Shown here: positions 21,936 through 33,530 of the stretch, piece by piece
Numbering within the stretch: the stretch's first letter is position 1
Layout: the number at the start of each line of letters is the position of its first letter
Assembly (NCBI GenBank): GCA_964030475.1
Contig: CAXIPT010000012.1
Coordinates: forward strand, 668,123 to 732,122
Source: Tethya wilhelma
Taxonomy: Eukaryota; Porifera; Demospongiae; Tethyida; Tethyidae
Length of the DNA: 64,000 nucleotides
Direction: 5' to 3'
Notes under the pieces: model-generated
What the model was told of the DNA's origin: nothing
Database searches by the model: none
The model's input: the letters and a program-made list of their open reading frames with translations, nothing else
Translations under genes and position numbers: made by a program

Positions 21936-22293
21936 CAGGGGCGTATTTAGGGGGGTGCTCAGTGGGCTTGAGCACCCCCTTTGCCGCTGACCGGAAGCGC
22001 AAAAACCGTTAATAATTGGATTTATTAATAAGTTATCAGGCCTTTTGCAATCTCTATTTCTTACTTGTTTGTTCTTTGACGCTATTTTCCAAGCTCATTC
22101 ATGTCTAAGCTCTTGATAAACAAACTTCAGAACAGTTTAATTCACGCTAGGTTGATCGAAAGCGCTGAGCAGCTAGCTCCCAACAATAGTTCAAAGGTCA
22201 CACTTCTGATCACGTGATCCTAAGTGGGAGTGGCACCCCAAAATTTTCCGCGCGCACAGCACCTCCTTCCTCTAAATCCTAGCTACGCCCCTG
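21936..22293. mobile_element. hAT-like MITE with CAGGGGCGTA ends, copy 1
   Basis: Begins CAGGGGCGTATTTAGG and ends AGCTACGCCCCTG, an imperfect terminal inverted repeat. Just inside are ggggggtgctc and agcaccccctttgccgctga. A second copy in the opposite orientation is at 63549-63916, sharing ttattaataagt, agctcttgataa, aattcacgctaggt and gatcgaaagcgctgag. CAGGGGCG-type ends are typical of hAT elements. No ORF. Target duplication is not clear because the site is a GT repeat. Confidence 0.75.
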
Positions 22294-22319
22294 GTATATG
22301 TGTGCATGTGTGTGTGTAC

Positions 22320-22364
<45 letters not shown>

Positions 22365-22992
22365 NTGCATTTGTGTTTGTATGTGTGTGTTCAGTGAAAA
22401 ACTAAAGTATGCTACCAGTATTATGTCAAAATAGCGATGTACACGATATGAACCTGCTTTTTTTTTCTTGAAACTATTATTATAGGTGCTGAGAAATCCA
22501 TACCACGCCTAGCACTTATTGTATAGTAATCATCGACATGTGGCTGTTTGTGATTGCTGACTGGAAGCTTTCAATTCACAATAATATTATTGTCTCAGCT
22601 TGCCAAACAACATGAGTTTGCTAACTTTAGCCCTAGTTAAACCCGAAAAATAGTAACCAGTCAGAGTGAAATGCTATTTTTTACAGACAACTTAAAAATA
22701 CAAAAGCAACATATGATGCCTTACCCTCAGTGTGTGTGTGTTTTCTGATCTGTTTATCAGTGGTACATTGTGTGCTAGACTAGCTATAGTATTTGTGAGC
22801 TGGCATCTTGCACACTTAGTTATCAATAATATTATGTGTCTAGGCTCATAAACCATTTTATTACCATCTTCATTGCACTTCACCGAATGATGCAAATGTA
22901 TCTAGTAGACTATAACTGTAATCATATCCAAATGTTATGGCTATCAGTAAAGGCATCATGACATCAGATCTTTTGTTGTTTGTTGTCATCAT
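22294..22992. other. GT microsatellite and non-coding DNA
   Basis: A second GT tract (about 22312-22390, with an N at 22365) and then AT-rich intergenic DNA. No gene recognised. Confidence 0.6.
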
Positions 22993-23309
22993 ATGTATAG
23001 TAGCTATTATGATTTAGATCTACTAGCTATGGCATCTCTCCCTTCCCTTCGTGATAGGCGAGTTGTTGCTTCTCTGTGTCATCTATTTAAAATCATTAAC
23101 AGTCTAACTGATTTTCCAGATGCACTTCTATCACTGAGACACTTCCACTATGACAGCAGGTTTTATCAAGTACAGCACTGTGTGTTCCTCAGTTTAGGAG
23201 CTCCGCATATCAACATTCTTTTTTCCCTGAAACAATTTCTGCATGGAACAATTTGCCCAATGACTTGAGAGATTGCAACTCGTTGACAGCTTTTAAGCAC
23301 TCCCTTTAA
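22993..23309 (+). mobile_element. 3' end of a LINE (reverse transcriptase C-terminus)
   Basis: Reads LLAMASLPSLRDRRVVASLC, then HLFKIINSLTDFP, and after a frameshift at about 23170-23215 FFPETISAWNNLP, NDLRDCNSLTAFKHSL and a stop at 23307-23309. The LP.L..RR...LC..FKI and the terminal ...W..LP..LR......F...L pattern is the C-terminal signature of CR1/L2/Jockey-type non-LTR reverse transcriptases. Strongly 5'-truncated, as is usual for LINEs. It abuts the 3' end of NLR copy A and probably truncates it. Confidence 0.75.
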
Positions 23310-23429
23310 CTCTGTGTTACTGTAGTTAGCTAACATTAATAATTTGTTTAGTTCAAGTCTTATATCATTCTTGCCTTTGTTGTTGTTTTTGTTTTAGTTT
23401 TGGTCATCTGGATACATTCACTCAAGCAT

Positions 23430-24112
23430 CCTCTGCTTTTTTGTATCCTTGCAATTATGCAAAGCATTAAAAATTTTTACTAATCCTCCCTCACCTACTA
23501 GGTTGTAACTAATATCAAGCTCCTTCAGGTTGATCATAAGATTGATGAAACCAGCAAGGTGATTGAATGCATTCAAATCTAGACCACTATTATGTAGAAT
23601 AAGAGATACAATGTTAGAAACCTGGTTTTGAGGTAAGCTTGAGGAACATAGTCCATATTTCAGCATCTCAACTAGTGTACCACCAAGAGACTTGTTGCAA
23701 CTTAAATCTAATTTCCACATACACTTGCTGTTGGTCACACAATAACCAACAGCAAAGCAGTCATATGGAGTGGCTTTGCAAGCCAGATCACTTCAGCGAC
23801 CACACTTGTAACTGGATTGTATCGCAAAAAGAGTTTCCCGGATTCTCCCAGCACAGAGTCACAATCTATTCTCTCTTGAGTTTCATATAAACACTGAATC
23901 AAGAATCGTGAGATACTGTGAGGGTTAGAGTCACAATAAGTTCCCTTTCTTACAAAGTCCCAACCAATTTCATGGAATCTATTTAGACCAGCTATAAACC
24001 TCCAGACTATAATACTGCATTTATGTTGTTCAAAAATATTCTGCCGATTTCTACGTGAGAGCTTAGAAATATAAAATGCTGCAAGAAACTCTTGAATGGT
24101 ATAAGAAGCTAT
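23430..24112 (-). pseudogene. NLR copy A, post-NACHT and LRR part
   Basis: Minus-strand frame. From about 24108 it reads SYTIQEFLAAFYISKLSRRN, then about 100 residues of the helical region (WRFIAGLNRFHEIGWDFV, then RFLIQCLYETQERIDCDS), then leucine-rich repeats (CMWKLDLSCNKSL, LILHNSGLDLNAFNHLAGF, LKELDISYNLVGEGG). The Q-EFLAA motif is typical of NLRs just after NACHT. The frame does not join the NACHT exon without a shift near 24110, and the LRR ends after about four repeats at the LINE fragment. Likely non-functional. Confidence 0.7.
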
Positions 24113-24199
24113 AAGAAATCACAGATCTTCCCATGTACAGGTCAGTTTGGTAACTCATTAAACCAAAATGGACGAAGCTATTAGGTAAGTTATGAAAAA

Positions 24200-25260
24200 T
24201 TACCTCATCTTTTTCAAGACCTTCAAAAGCCATTTTGGTTGTGGAAGGTCTTTAATATGTTTACACTTAGTTAGTTGCTTTGCCAGTAGGTCATCCACAC
24301 CCACATGTCGCTGCAGTAGTGTCAGGCTCAGCTCGGTATAGAGTTGAGTCATGGTTTGAGGAATAGGCCTATTGGCTGTTCTACTGTGCCTGTAGATTTC
24401 TGCTGTTATGGCACAATTTAGTGGAATATACATCAAACTTCTAATAGCTGGATTGGTAGACATGTAAGTCAAAAAGTCACAAAGTATCTCAGGTTGAGAG
24501 GCAAACAAAGCTTTAGCGTACTGATCAATGTGCTTTTGAGTAAAGCCTATCAGTTCTATTTGCTTGTTTACCTTCAAGTCAGCTACCATAAGTATGTCCA
24601 TTGTAGCAGAAGGCCTACTAGCAACAAGCACTGTACAGTGGGGAAGATAAGTACCACAAATTAGCTTGCTAAAAATAGAATCCCTTTGAAGGGTAGTGGG
24701 GAGTTCATCAAAACCATCTAGGACAAACAACACACCATTTCCCTCAAGACTTCCTATCTCAGCTGCTACAGCTTCCTGTGCTTCGCTTTCATAATGGTGA
24801 CACAAATCTTTTACATTCTGAGCTTCTTGGACTCGCTTCTCTCTCAGTCGAAGAAGAATGACTAGTGAATATTCTCTCACAGTATCAATTTCATCCCACC
24901 TCCTACAAAGCTCCCCTACACACGTGCTCTTCCCAACTCCAGGTGCACCATGTATGTAGACACACTTTAATTTACTTTGACCTTCTACTGGCCTCATCAC
25001 CTCCTCCAGTTTAATGAGCTGCTTCTTCTGAAGGATCTCATCGACATGTCCGTGAAGAGTTACTGTAGCTCTTGTGAACTCATCTGCTTCTGAGCGAGTG
25101 AATCGGCCACTCTTAATGAGAGCAAGGTTAATGAATTCACCACATGTGAGGTTTGGGAACTTGTCTGAAAGCACGAATGCACTCTGATATATTCCTTTGA
25201 GGTATGTAGCATAGCGATTCATCAAGGTCTGGGGAAAACTTCGACTTTCAACTTAAAAAT
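24200..25260 (-). pseudogene. NLR copy A, NACHT exon
   Basis: Minus-strand exon encoding a NACHT NTPase: Walker A GAPGVGKST, Walker B VLFVLDGFDELP, then LVASRPSATMD and the helical region with RSLMYIPLNCAITAEIYR. NACHT domains drive nucleotide-dependent oligomerisation in innate immune receptors. Compared with copy B at 28876 it carries TAA where B has a Gln codon (about 25252, if that part is exonic). It also lacks 28 bases after CHIKDLPQ (about 24235), which shifts the frame and ends it in LLKVLKKMR. Otherwise about 95% identical to B by eye. The DEATH exon at 26061 is upstream. Confidence 0.8.
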
Positions 25261-25834
25261 CTATGTATTTCATAGATGTATACAGTAAGGCCTTAAGTTG
25301 TATGCATGCTAATGACAAAATTAATATCAACCGATCACAGTGTGTGTAATTAGAGAAGTTTCTCTGTGGTTTCTAATATTTCCCTGGTTTCGTGATATTG
25401 CTGCTCTATGGCTTGTAGCAAGTTTGTAGCAATACATAAATAAACCTAGCTAAAGAATATAGCAAGGGATTTGTAACAACTACAGTATAAACTAGAAGGT
25501 GCAAATTAAAATAAAGAAATGCACATTGTACTCGTTTAGATTCAATTTGTACACCATGATAGAAAAAAAATACGCAGATCTACTGACTAATTTGGGGGTT
25601 ACATTATACAGCAGTTCAAGCCTTCTCTTTTCAACAAAACTGGGGGAAATATTTACTCCATGGACTGAAATTGAATCAACTGATTTGTCTCTCACCTCAC
25701 CCATATGACACCAGGTCTCTGGCTCTAGCTCTAAGTCCTATACCTAACTGTAGTCTAGCAAGTGCCTCAGCAACAGTACAGATTAGATTCTAGACTAGTA
25801 AATTTCAATAAGCCATCCTTCAAATCTAGACTAG

Positions 25835-26060
25835 CAATTCTCAAGTTCTCAAACACTTTTCTCTTTCGATCACTTTCAAGCTGGTTTGCACATTTTCTAT
25901 CTTGAAAAATAGATCTAGACTAGTTAGCATGTGCACAGCTAGCTATAGCATATACTGCATGCTCACTGTTGGACTATAAAAACATACTTTTTGATATAGT
26001 CGTTTTCTGAACTTACACATGTACTTATACATGTCACTGCTGTATATAGTATGCACTTAC
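25835..26060. other. Intron of NLR copy A
   Basis: Between the NACHT exon (ending about 25260) and the DEATH exon (donor at 26060) lies about 0.8 kb. The part 25261-25834 is duplicated at 30073-30590 beside copy B. A conserved open stretch about 25490-25700 could be a further exon, but no domain is seen. Confidence 0.4.
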
Positions 26061-26333
26061 TTTGTTGACACTTCTCTCTAGCAATCTTAGCAGCAACTCC
26101 ATTCTGATCCATTATTCTCAGCCTTTCAACGAGAACCTCCCATGTGAGTATGTCTCCACATTTATCCTTCACCATGTCTTCCTGTCGTAGCCAAGCCCTC
26201 ACCATGTCCCCAGGAAGGGAGAGCATGTTATCAACTGAAAAAGGATCCAAACCTAACAGATTGCCAAGTTGTTTGATCTGTTCATTGTTCAGTTTCTTCA
26301 AGTATAATACCACTTCAGCACAGTCAATATCAT
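26061..26333 (-). CDS. NLR copy A, DEATH-domain exon
   Basis: On the minus strand an acceptor (cgtcacag) precedes 273 bases ending at a strong donor (caaag|gtaagtgc). The frame reads DIDCAEVVLYLKKLN, LGNLLGLDPFSVDN, MVRAWLRQEDMV, TWEVLVERLRIMDQNGVA and AKIAREK. The ..LG......D...W......TW..L...L...G...A..I pattern is that of a DEATH domain, the usual N-terminal signalling domain of sponge NLRs. The first codon is split, so a further 5' exon must exist; none was identified. This exon itself is intact, though the downstream gene is broken. Confidence 0.75.
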
Positions 26334-27403
26334 CTGTGACGAGTAATTAGACATTTAAAAGTATAATAATTACTATTTCATTTAGTTAAGATCAATTTAC
26401 TGTGTGAAACATGTAGTCAATTTCACTTAAAATACTGTATACGGACTGTAACAAATTTAACAGTATGTAGTGCATGTATCCCGGCATTGCAGAGGCACAC
26501 ACTGAGTCTTCTAACTGTATGAGTACAGCCAAGACTAAATACACCTTGGCAATAAACTCAAATTTGGTATAATTATGCTGTGCTTTTCACCATATTATAC
26601 CTACCTATTTTGTGTGTGCCTGCTGCCATTATCGACTCAATGGGTGAGGCTGAATTCTGGCTGTGTACTAGCTGTTACAATTAGAGCAGAAGCTGCTAGA
26701 GATCAGGAGAAGAAATTAGAGAAAAAGGGGGCGTTTCCAGATAAGGAATTGCAAAAGGGGGCGTTGTCCATAGTGTGTAAAAACACAATTAAGTTTAACA
26801 TTAACCCTCAAGTCACTTTTTGTATTGTGTATATTGTGATGTGTCTTTTCCTTTAACAGTCTAATATACACCTGCTCACATGCATACTGACAGGCACTGC
26901 ACATAACATGCACAAGGGTACCATGCAGAGTTCAGCTGATTTGACATTTTCAAGGAAAAGCTTTGGAGCTATAGATTCTTCTCCTCCTTTCAAGAAGAGA
27001 CGGAATTGAAAAAAAAGTCTTCAATGATGGTGAGAGGACAATGTAAGAGGTTGATTAAGTATTTTTTTTTTTCTAATGAAGCATAGCTGGTCATGTCTAA
27101 TGCATTTGTTTTGGTATAATGCTTTAATTCTTTGTTACTGCTGTCTCAGTAGTTTTTTGCATTATATCATAAGCATGGTTGAGTTGTTGGATATAGTCAT
27201 GCAGTCTACCCAAAATTTGATTATTTGAGGTTAATTGTTAATGGATAATTTAAGCATCTGTAGAACTTTTTACCATAAAACTGGAAATTTTACCCGCTAA
27301 ATTCCACTTTAACCGATTTAGTAAATATCACTTTCCACTTTATAAATTTTTATGAGTTTGCCTCTTGCGTTATTGTGGCAAAGTGAAATATTTAACAGCC
27401 AAA
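26334..27403. other. Intergenic stretch between NLR copies A and B
   Basis: No gene recognised. A short frame at about 26929-27009 reads SADLTFSRKSFGAIDSS and ends in a basic KKRRN, which could be a C-terminal exon, but with no acceptor or homologue it is not called. A GC/A-rich gggggcgtt pair (about 26727 and 26758) is present. Confidence 0.4.
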
Positions 27404-27757
27404 ATTTCCTGATCATGATCTACAGTAGTTTGAATATATAAAGTCAGTGCATGTTGTCACGATTGTTGCTTCAATCTGTTATTCTTTGAGTATGCATGTG
27501 TAAGGCTAGTTATTTTATATCTCTGAGTGTTTGCTGTGATTGTGTGTACCCACCTCTTGGTTTTTTCTCTCTTATTCATGCATGGACATTCATTGCATAA
27601 ATCCAAAGTTAGGATATAAGTATTGTTGACTATTGGCTAGCAACAATATGCTTACATGATTATATTCAACTGTTGCTATGATTGTATATACTATAATACT
27701 ATAGGTACAGTACTAGTACGATTAGTGACAATGTGGACACGCTATCTGGCCTAGCCT

Positions 27758-28006
27758 TTGACTGGATCATGGAGAAGCTGTACTGAAACAGAGGACTCAT
27801 ACACCAAATGCTTCGAAGTAGCTAATCTTGATGGTTCAGACTGTGCTATTCTTGTTTTTGATGAAGAGACAGCAAAGCTTTCCTTTGATGAGAAATCCAA
27901 TTGGTTCATGCATAACCATGTTACAGCTGCCAGGCATTTCCAGTACAGACTGAATATGTCCTTCCATGAGTTTTTCAAGTCCACAGCAAAGCCATTGGGT
28001 GAATAA
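27758..28006 (+). CDS. Putative C-terminal exon of an unrecognised gene, copy 1
   Basis: Open for 82 codons, reading DSYTKCFEVANLDGSDCAIL, VFDEETAKLSFDEKSNWF and FQYRLNMSFHEFFKSTAKP to a stop. The composition looks like a real protein and no family is recognised. An acceptor-like ctatag at about 27703 precedes it, but the frame open from there (YSTSTISDNVDTLSGLAFDW) is different and stops at 27786, so the exon start is uncertain. It is convergent with the minus-strand LRR block 390 bp away. Identical copy at 35127. Confidence 0.4.
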   Translation: MTGSWRSCTETEDSYTKCFEVANLDGSDCAILVFDEETAKLSFDEKSNWFMHNHVTAARHFQYRLNMSFHEFFKSTAKPLGE

Positions 28007-28397
28007 AATTGAAGATTATGGCATATTTATTTCAGAATTGTATGAAAGTGATTGAGTGGCTTAGCTACATGCATAGTTTACATGCATCAAAATAGTTTCT
28101 TGTTGCTTGTGCTATCTTGTCTTGCCATTAGCTTTCTTCCTGTGTGCTAACATTAATGAATATCATTAGTGGTTTGTGGTGATGTAGTGTGAGTGGTAAG
28201 TACATTCCTGCATAGTAAATGTGTTGACAAGCCTAGCTGGACAAATGTGTACACAAATTCACTTGTGATTTTACATTTTGTAATAATAGAGTTACTGGGA
28301 AGTAAATGTTGGCAAAAAATTTTTCGTCTAACTAGGAATTGAATCCAAATGAATCCGTGGATCTAAATGCTTCTTTGTCTGTATAAAGCAATAAATA

Positions 28398-28889
28398 TTA
28401 AGTATTTTTAGAGTGCGGTTTTTTTAGAAGAGCATCGTTGAGAGTTATAAGCAGGTCCTCAGTCAGGTAATAATCTCTTAATTCCAAAGTTTCCAATGTT
28501 TGATTAGTACAGAGCAGTTCTACCAATGATGATATGGGTTCTGTGTGATTCAGTGATGGATCCAAAAATATTAGAAGAGATAGGGACAAGTTCTTAGCAT
28601 ACAAATTCTTGCACAGTGCCCTAGTGAGGGAACCTGCCAATTCTTGAGATTTGCGTATATTTATATCTAATCTAATTAGGTTCCTGTTTTCTATCAGCAA
28701 ATTAGTAGCTCTTGCTGTCCAAAAATTCACATCCTTGAACTTCACATACTCTAATGATGGTGAGAGTACGGTCTTCAGCATTGCTATTGTGTTATCAGAT
28801 GACATTGGATAGGTACCAATTGACAGGTTCTTCAGACTAGAACATGGTGATATCAAACTAGACAGGGCTTCAAAATCAGGACAACCAAT
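28398..28889 (-). pseudogene. NLR copy B, C-terminal LRR block
   Basis: Minus-strand leucine-rich repeats: LISPCSSLKNLSIGTYPM, LSPSLEYVKFKDVNFW, NLIRLDINIRKSQELAGSL, LLCTNQTLETLELRDYYL, ending KKPHSKNT and a stop. In copy B this block is fused at 28889/28890 to sequence just after NACHT, in another frame, so the early LRRs and the QEFLAA region are deleted. Same sequence as copy C (35767). Confidence 0.75.
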
Positions 28890-30072
28890 AAGAAATCACA
28901 GATCTTCCCATGTACAGGTCAGTTTGGCAACTCATTAAACCAAAATGGACAAAGCTATTAGGTAAGTTTTGAAAAATTACCTCATCTTTTTCAAGACCTT
29001 CAAAAGCCATTTTAGCCAAAAAATCAAATTGCTTATGCAATTGTTGTGGAAGGTCTTTAATATGTTTACACTTATTTAGTTGCTTTGCCAGTAGGTCATC
29101 CCCACCCACATGTCGCTGCAGTAGTGTCAGGCTCAGCTCGGTATAGAGTTGAGTCATGGTTTGAGGAATAGGCTTATTGGATGTTCTACTGTGCCTGTAG
29201 ATTTCTGCTGTTATGGCACAATTTAGTGGAATGTACATCAAGCTTCTAATAGCTGGATTGATAGACATGTAAGTCAAAAAGTCACGAAGTATCTCAGGTT
29301 GAGATGCAAACAAAGCTTTAGCGTACTGATCAATGTGCTTTTGAGTAAAGCCTATCAGTTCTATTTGCTTGTTTGCCTTCAAGTCTGCTACCATAAGTAT
29401 GTCCATTGTAGCAGAAGGCCTGCTAGCAACAAGCACTGTACAGTGGGGAAGATAAGTACCACAAATTAGCCTGCTAAAGATAGAATCCCTTTGAAGGGTA
29501 GTGGGGAGTTCATCAAAACCATCTAGGACAAACAACACACCATTTCCCTCAAGACTTCCTATCTCAGCTGCTACAGCTTCCTGTACTTCTCTTTCATAAT
29601 GTTGACACAAATCTTTTACATTCTGAGCTACTTGGATTCGCTTCTCTCTCAGTCGAAGAAGAATGACTAGTGAATATTCTCTCAAAGTATCAATTTCATC
29701 CCACCTCCTACAAAGCTCCCCTACACACGTGCTCTTCCCAACTCCAGGTGCACCATGTATGTAGACACACTTTAATTTACTTTGACCTTCTACCGGCTTC
29801 ATCACCTCCTCCAGTTTAATGAGCTCCTTCTTCTGAAGGATCTCATCAACATGTCTGTGAAGAGTAGCTCTTGTGAACTCATCTGCTTCTGAGCGAGTGA
29901 ATCGGCCACTCTTAATGAGAGCAAGGTTAATGAATTCACCACATGTGAGGTTTGGGAACTTGTCTGAAAGCACGAATGCACTCTGATATATTCCTTTGAG
30001 GTATGTAGCATAGCGATTCATCAAGGTCCGGGGAAAACTTCGATATTCAACTTGAAAATCTATGTATTTCAT
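28876..30072 (-). pseudogene. NLR copy B, NACHT exon (intact frame, broken gene)
   Basis: 398-codon minus-strand frame with Walker A GAPGVGKST at residues 107-115, Walker B VLFVLDGFDELP at 179-190, a sensor-like VLVASRPSATMD, and the NLR signature GLEKDEVIF..LP..FVHFGLM near the end. The last codons (SYWLS and stop) come from the deletion junction with the LRR block. It lacks the stop and the 28-bp deletion of copy A, so it best represents the family's NACHT exon. Gene likely dead: downstream fusion out of frame, and the DEATH exon truncated with a stop (30656). Confidence 0.8.
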
Positions 30073-30655
30073 AGATGTATACAGTAAGGCCTTAAGTTGT
30101 ATGACAAAATTAATATCAACCGATCACAGTGTGTGTAATTAGAGAAGTTTCTCTGTGGTTTCTAATATTTCCCTGGTTTCGTGATATTGCTCTATGGCTT
30201 GTGAAGAGCTAGTAGCAATACATAATAAACCTAGCTAAAGAATATAGCAAGGGATTTGTAACAACTACAGTATTAAAGAAATGTACATTGTACTAGTTAT
30301 TTCAATTTGTACAACATGATAGAAAAAAAACATTACGCAGATCTACTGACTAATTTGGGGGTTACATTATAGCAGTTCGAGCCTTCTCTTTTCAACAAAA
30401 CTGGGGGAAATATTTACTCCATGCACTGAAATTGAATCAACTGATTTGTCTCTCACCTCACCCATATGACACCAGGTCTCTGGCTCTAAGTCCTATCACT
30501 AACTGTAGTCTAGCAAGTCCCTCAGCAACAATACAGATTAAATTCTAAACTAGTAAATTTCAATAAGCCATCCTTCAAATCTAGACTAGTACCTATTCTG
30601 CGATTTACTGGTTCAGGTCCTGAAAGTTGGCTTAATAAGCACATAGTTCCATGTT
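30073..30655. other. Intron-like flank of NLR copy B
   Basis: Similar to 25261-25834 beside copy A (for example ctcacctcacccatatgaca) with small indels. It diverges at about 30590, then joins directly to part of the DEATH exon. Non-coding. Confidence 0.5.
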
Positions 30656-30813
30656 TTCTTGTCGTAGCCAAGCTCTCACCATGTCACCAGGAAGGGAGAG
30701 CATGTTATCAACTGAAAAAGGATCCAAACCTAACAGATTGCCAAGTTGTTTGATCTATTCATTGTTCAGTTTCTTCAAGTATAATATCACTTTAGCACAA
30801 TCAATATCATCTG
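30656..30813 (-). pseudogene. NLR copy B, truncated DEATH-domain exon with stop
   Basis: Matches the first half of the 26061-26333 exon: same acceptor (cgtcacag), LKKLNNE, GLDPFSVDNMLSLPGDMVRA. A Gln codon is TAG (NNE-stop-IKQ), and the second half including the donor is missing. It lies directly upstream of the Gypsy remnant, whose insertion or a deletion may have removed the rest. Confidence 0.75.
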
Positions 30814-30839
30814 TGACGAGGAACTAGCAACTAAGTGGA

Positions 30840-33530
30840 CATGTGATTTCAAAATGAAGGAGGATCTACTCCAACTGGTGGCTACTGAGCAGGTCTTCAT
30901 GTTGGTATGGGTCAAAGAGAGAAACCCAAGACATGCATGGAGGTTGGACAGCTGGCTGAGGCAGGCAGTGAGTCACCAAGCTAAGGAGAGAAGACGCCCA
31001 ACTGGGGAGACATAATGCTTTAAGTGTGGGAACTTAGACCACATGGCACCTCAATGCCCAAGATAGGAGAAGCCAGTAGCAAACTCTGCAACATATACTG
31101 GACGTCCTCAGAGGACGGAGGACCTGACGTAAGGGTCATATTGCTAGGCAATGTCCTAACAATGCATTGTTCCGTTCAGACAGCTTAGCAAGGGGCTATG
31201 CCATGGCGTAGTCAGAGACCGCACGGACTAGAGTCATAGAGAGTCGGTATGTGAGGGACATAATCCTGGTGTGTTCTTGGACTGCTGTGAGAGGTGATCT
31301 TGTGGACAAGAAGAAACTGCTGATGAGATGCCAAGTGACTATACGGTGTGCACATCGTGATAGTACCCAGTACCCACTCACGGAGGTGACTATAGAGATA
31401 GGTGGATACTTCATCTAGGTGACAGCAGCCGTCCCAGAGACACTACCTGTAGCTGCACTATTCAGGACAGACATTCCACAACTAGGTAACCTGCTGGATA
31501 GGGCTGTCTAAAGCAGCCGACAAGAGGCGGTTATGTAGAGCAAGAACTGATAGTGACTATATGCAGCCAAGCTGAGCAATTGAGTGAAGACAGCAAGAAA
31601 AGGAGGTATACAGTCTGGTGTACAGCCTAATCCTATTTAGCAGAATGATGCAGAGGAGGCCTCAGGACCAACATGGAAACCCCGAGACTGATCACTGGGA
31701 CTTTGGTAATTGGGATAGAGACTTATTCATACAGGTCCCGGAGAAGGAGAAACTTACATGTAGAGAGAAGAGAGAGGCTTGCCAGCAACACAAGCAAAAA
31801 TCTCACTGCTGGAGAGCTGCAGAAACTTCAGGAAGAAGACTACACCCTACCCCGGACCACAATCAGAGAAGCAGCAGAGGGTAAGATATGCTCATCTGCA
31901 GGTGACAGTTTCTATAAAGAGGACGGATGGACTTGTCTACAGACGTTGGACTCCACGGGGCGAGGCCAGACAGAGCTGCAGCAATTAGTTCTACCCAAAC
32001 CAGTGCTGGAGATTACATCCAACATTCTGATTGCAGGGCACATGGAAAGGAACAAGACTACTCACCGCATTTTGCATCGATTTTACTGGCTGACCCTATA
32101 CAAAGATGTGAAAGACTTCTGTCGGAGCTGCAAAGATTTATTAGCTTGCCTCGCCAAAACAAATTCGACCAGCACTTCTTGTCCCACTACCAGTTTCCAA
32201 ACCATTTGAACAGATCACAATGGCCCTTTCCCACGCAGCATGGCAGGACACAAGTATATCCTGGTGTTATGTGACTACTTCACCTAGTACCCAGAGAATC
32301 AATGCAGAACATGGAGCAGAAGAGGTGTTTGTGCATGTGGGAATCCCTGTGGAGAGGTTCAATGGCACACTAGAACACTGAGGGAGACAGTGTCTAAGGA
32401 AGGAGAGGTGTTGGACAAACTAATTTCTTATCTTCTTTTTGCTTACAGGGAGTTATCACAAGCATCTACTGGATTCTCCCCATTTGAGCTGATGTATAGC
32501 AGGGAGGTTAGATGCCCCCTCAACGTGTGAAAGGAGAAGTGGAAAGCAAGCACAAAGAGCACTGAGAGTATTGTTTTCTCATGTCCTACACAAGTGAGAG
32601 AAATTGGAAAAGATGTCAGAGCTGGTCAAGAAAACATTGCAGATGCCCAGGCAACTCAAAGAGGTGGTATGACAAAAGAAAGGGAGTTCTCAGAAGGATA
32701 TGACATCCTGGTGCTGCTACCTACATCAGCAAACTAACTATTAGCCAGTTGGCAGGGGCGCCGGCCGTACAAGGTGGTGAAGGTGAACTACAAGGTGGAT
32801 ATGTGCATGACCGAAGGAAGAGATACCACATGTTCCATGTCAATACGCTCCGCCAGTATTATACACCAATATACTATGCTGAGGAAGCTGATATCCTGGA
32901 ATAAGATGAAATACAAGCCAGTAGTGACTCCATGACCATTGGAGAACAGTAGGATGTGCTTCTCTCCTCTATTGATGTCATCAGAGATGAGCCAGGATAC
33001 ACTAACAGGATTCAGCATAGCATTCAGACTGGCCAAGCAAGAGCAGTACGACTGCCACCATATCGGCTACCACATGCCTACAGTGCATTCGGAAATTAAA
33101 AACATGCTGGAGCAAGGAATAATCGAGCTTTCAACCAGTGAATGGAGTACCCCAAGTGTTGAATAATGGCTCCCTTAGAATGTGTGTGGTCTATTGTAAA
33201 TTGAATGCTATTTTAGAGATGGACACATTCCCGGATGCCCCATATTGATGAGCTGATCGATAAGTTGGGGAAAGCTAAGTACTGATCAAGATTTGACCTA
33301 ACACAAAGATACTGGCAAGTCCCAGTTGCTGAGGAAGATTGACCAAAGATAGTCTTTGCTACCCCATAAGGGCTGTTTCAGTTTAACATCATGCTGTTTT
33401 GTCTAAAGGAGTCTCTGCATGCAACTTTTTAGGAGGAACACATACAGCACCTGAATGCTGTTTTTTAACGTTTGCATGATGCTGGACTGACAGTAAAGGC
33501 AAAGAAATGCCAAATTATTATTATTGTTAC
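30840..33530 (+). mobile_element. Decayed Ty3/Gypsy retrotransposon, integrase before reverse transcriptase
   Basis: Plus-strand remnants in order: gag zinc knuckle CFKCGNLDHMAPQC (about 31016-31060), a protease-like segment (about 31200-31490), integrase HHCC region with IAGHMERNKTTHRILHRFYW and DVKDFCRSC (about 32030-32140), integrase core and C-terminal words (ASTGFSPFELMYSREVR about 32460, FHVNTLRQYY about 32830), then reverse transcriptase from about 33000 (TGQARAVRLPPYRLPHAY, MLEQGIIE, IDELIDKLGKAKY, RYWQVPVAEE) to about 33510. Many stops and frameshifts. INT upstream of RT is the diagnostic order of Gmr1-like Gypsy elements. No LTRs were identified; the RT palm motif and RNase H are missing. 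Not active. Confidence 0.8.

Larger units (their letters stand above)
27404..28889. repeat. Segmental duplication SD2, left copy
   Basis: About 1486 bp that corresponds base for base, without a difference in the parts I compared, to 34773-36258 (constant offset 7369). It contains the 82-codon ORF and the LRR block of NLR copies B and C. Left junction in tttcctgatcatg; right junction at ggacaaccaat, where B continues into NACHT sequence and C into more LRR. Very recent, or an assembly duplicate. Confidence 0.85.
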
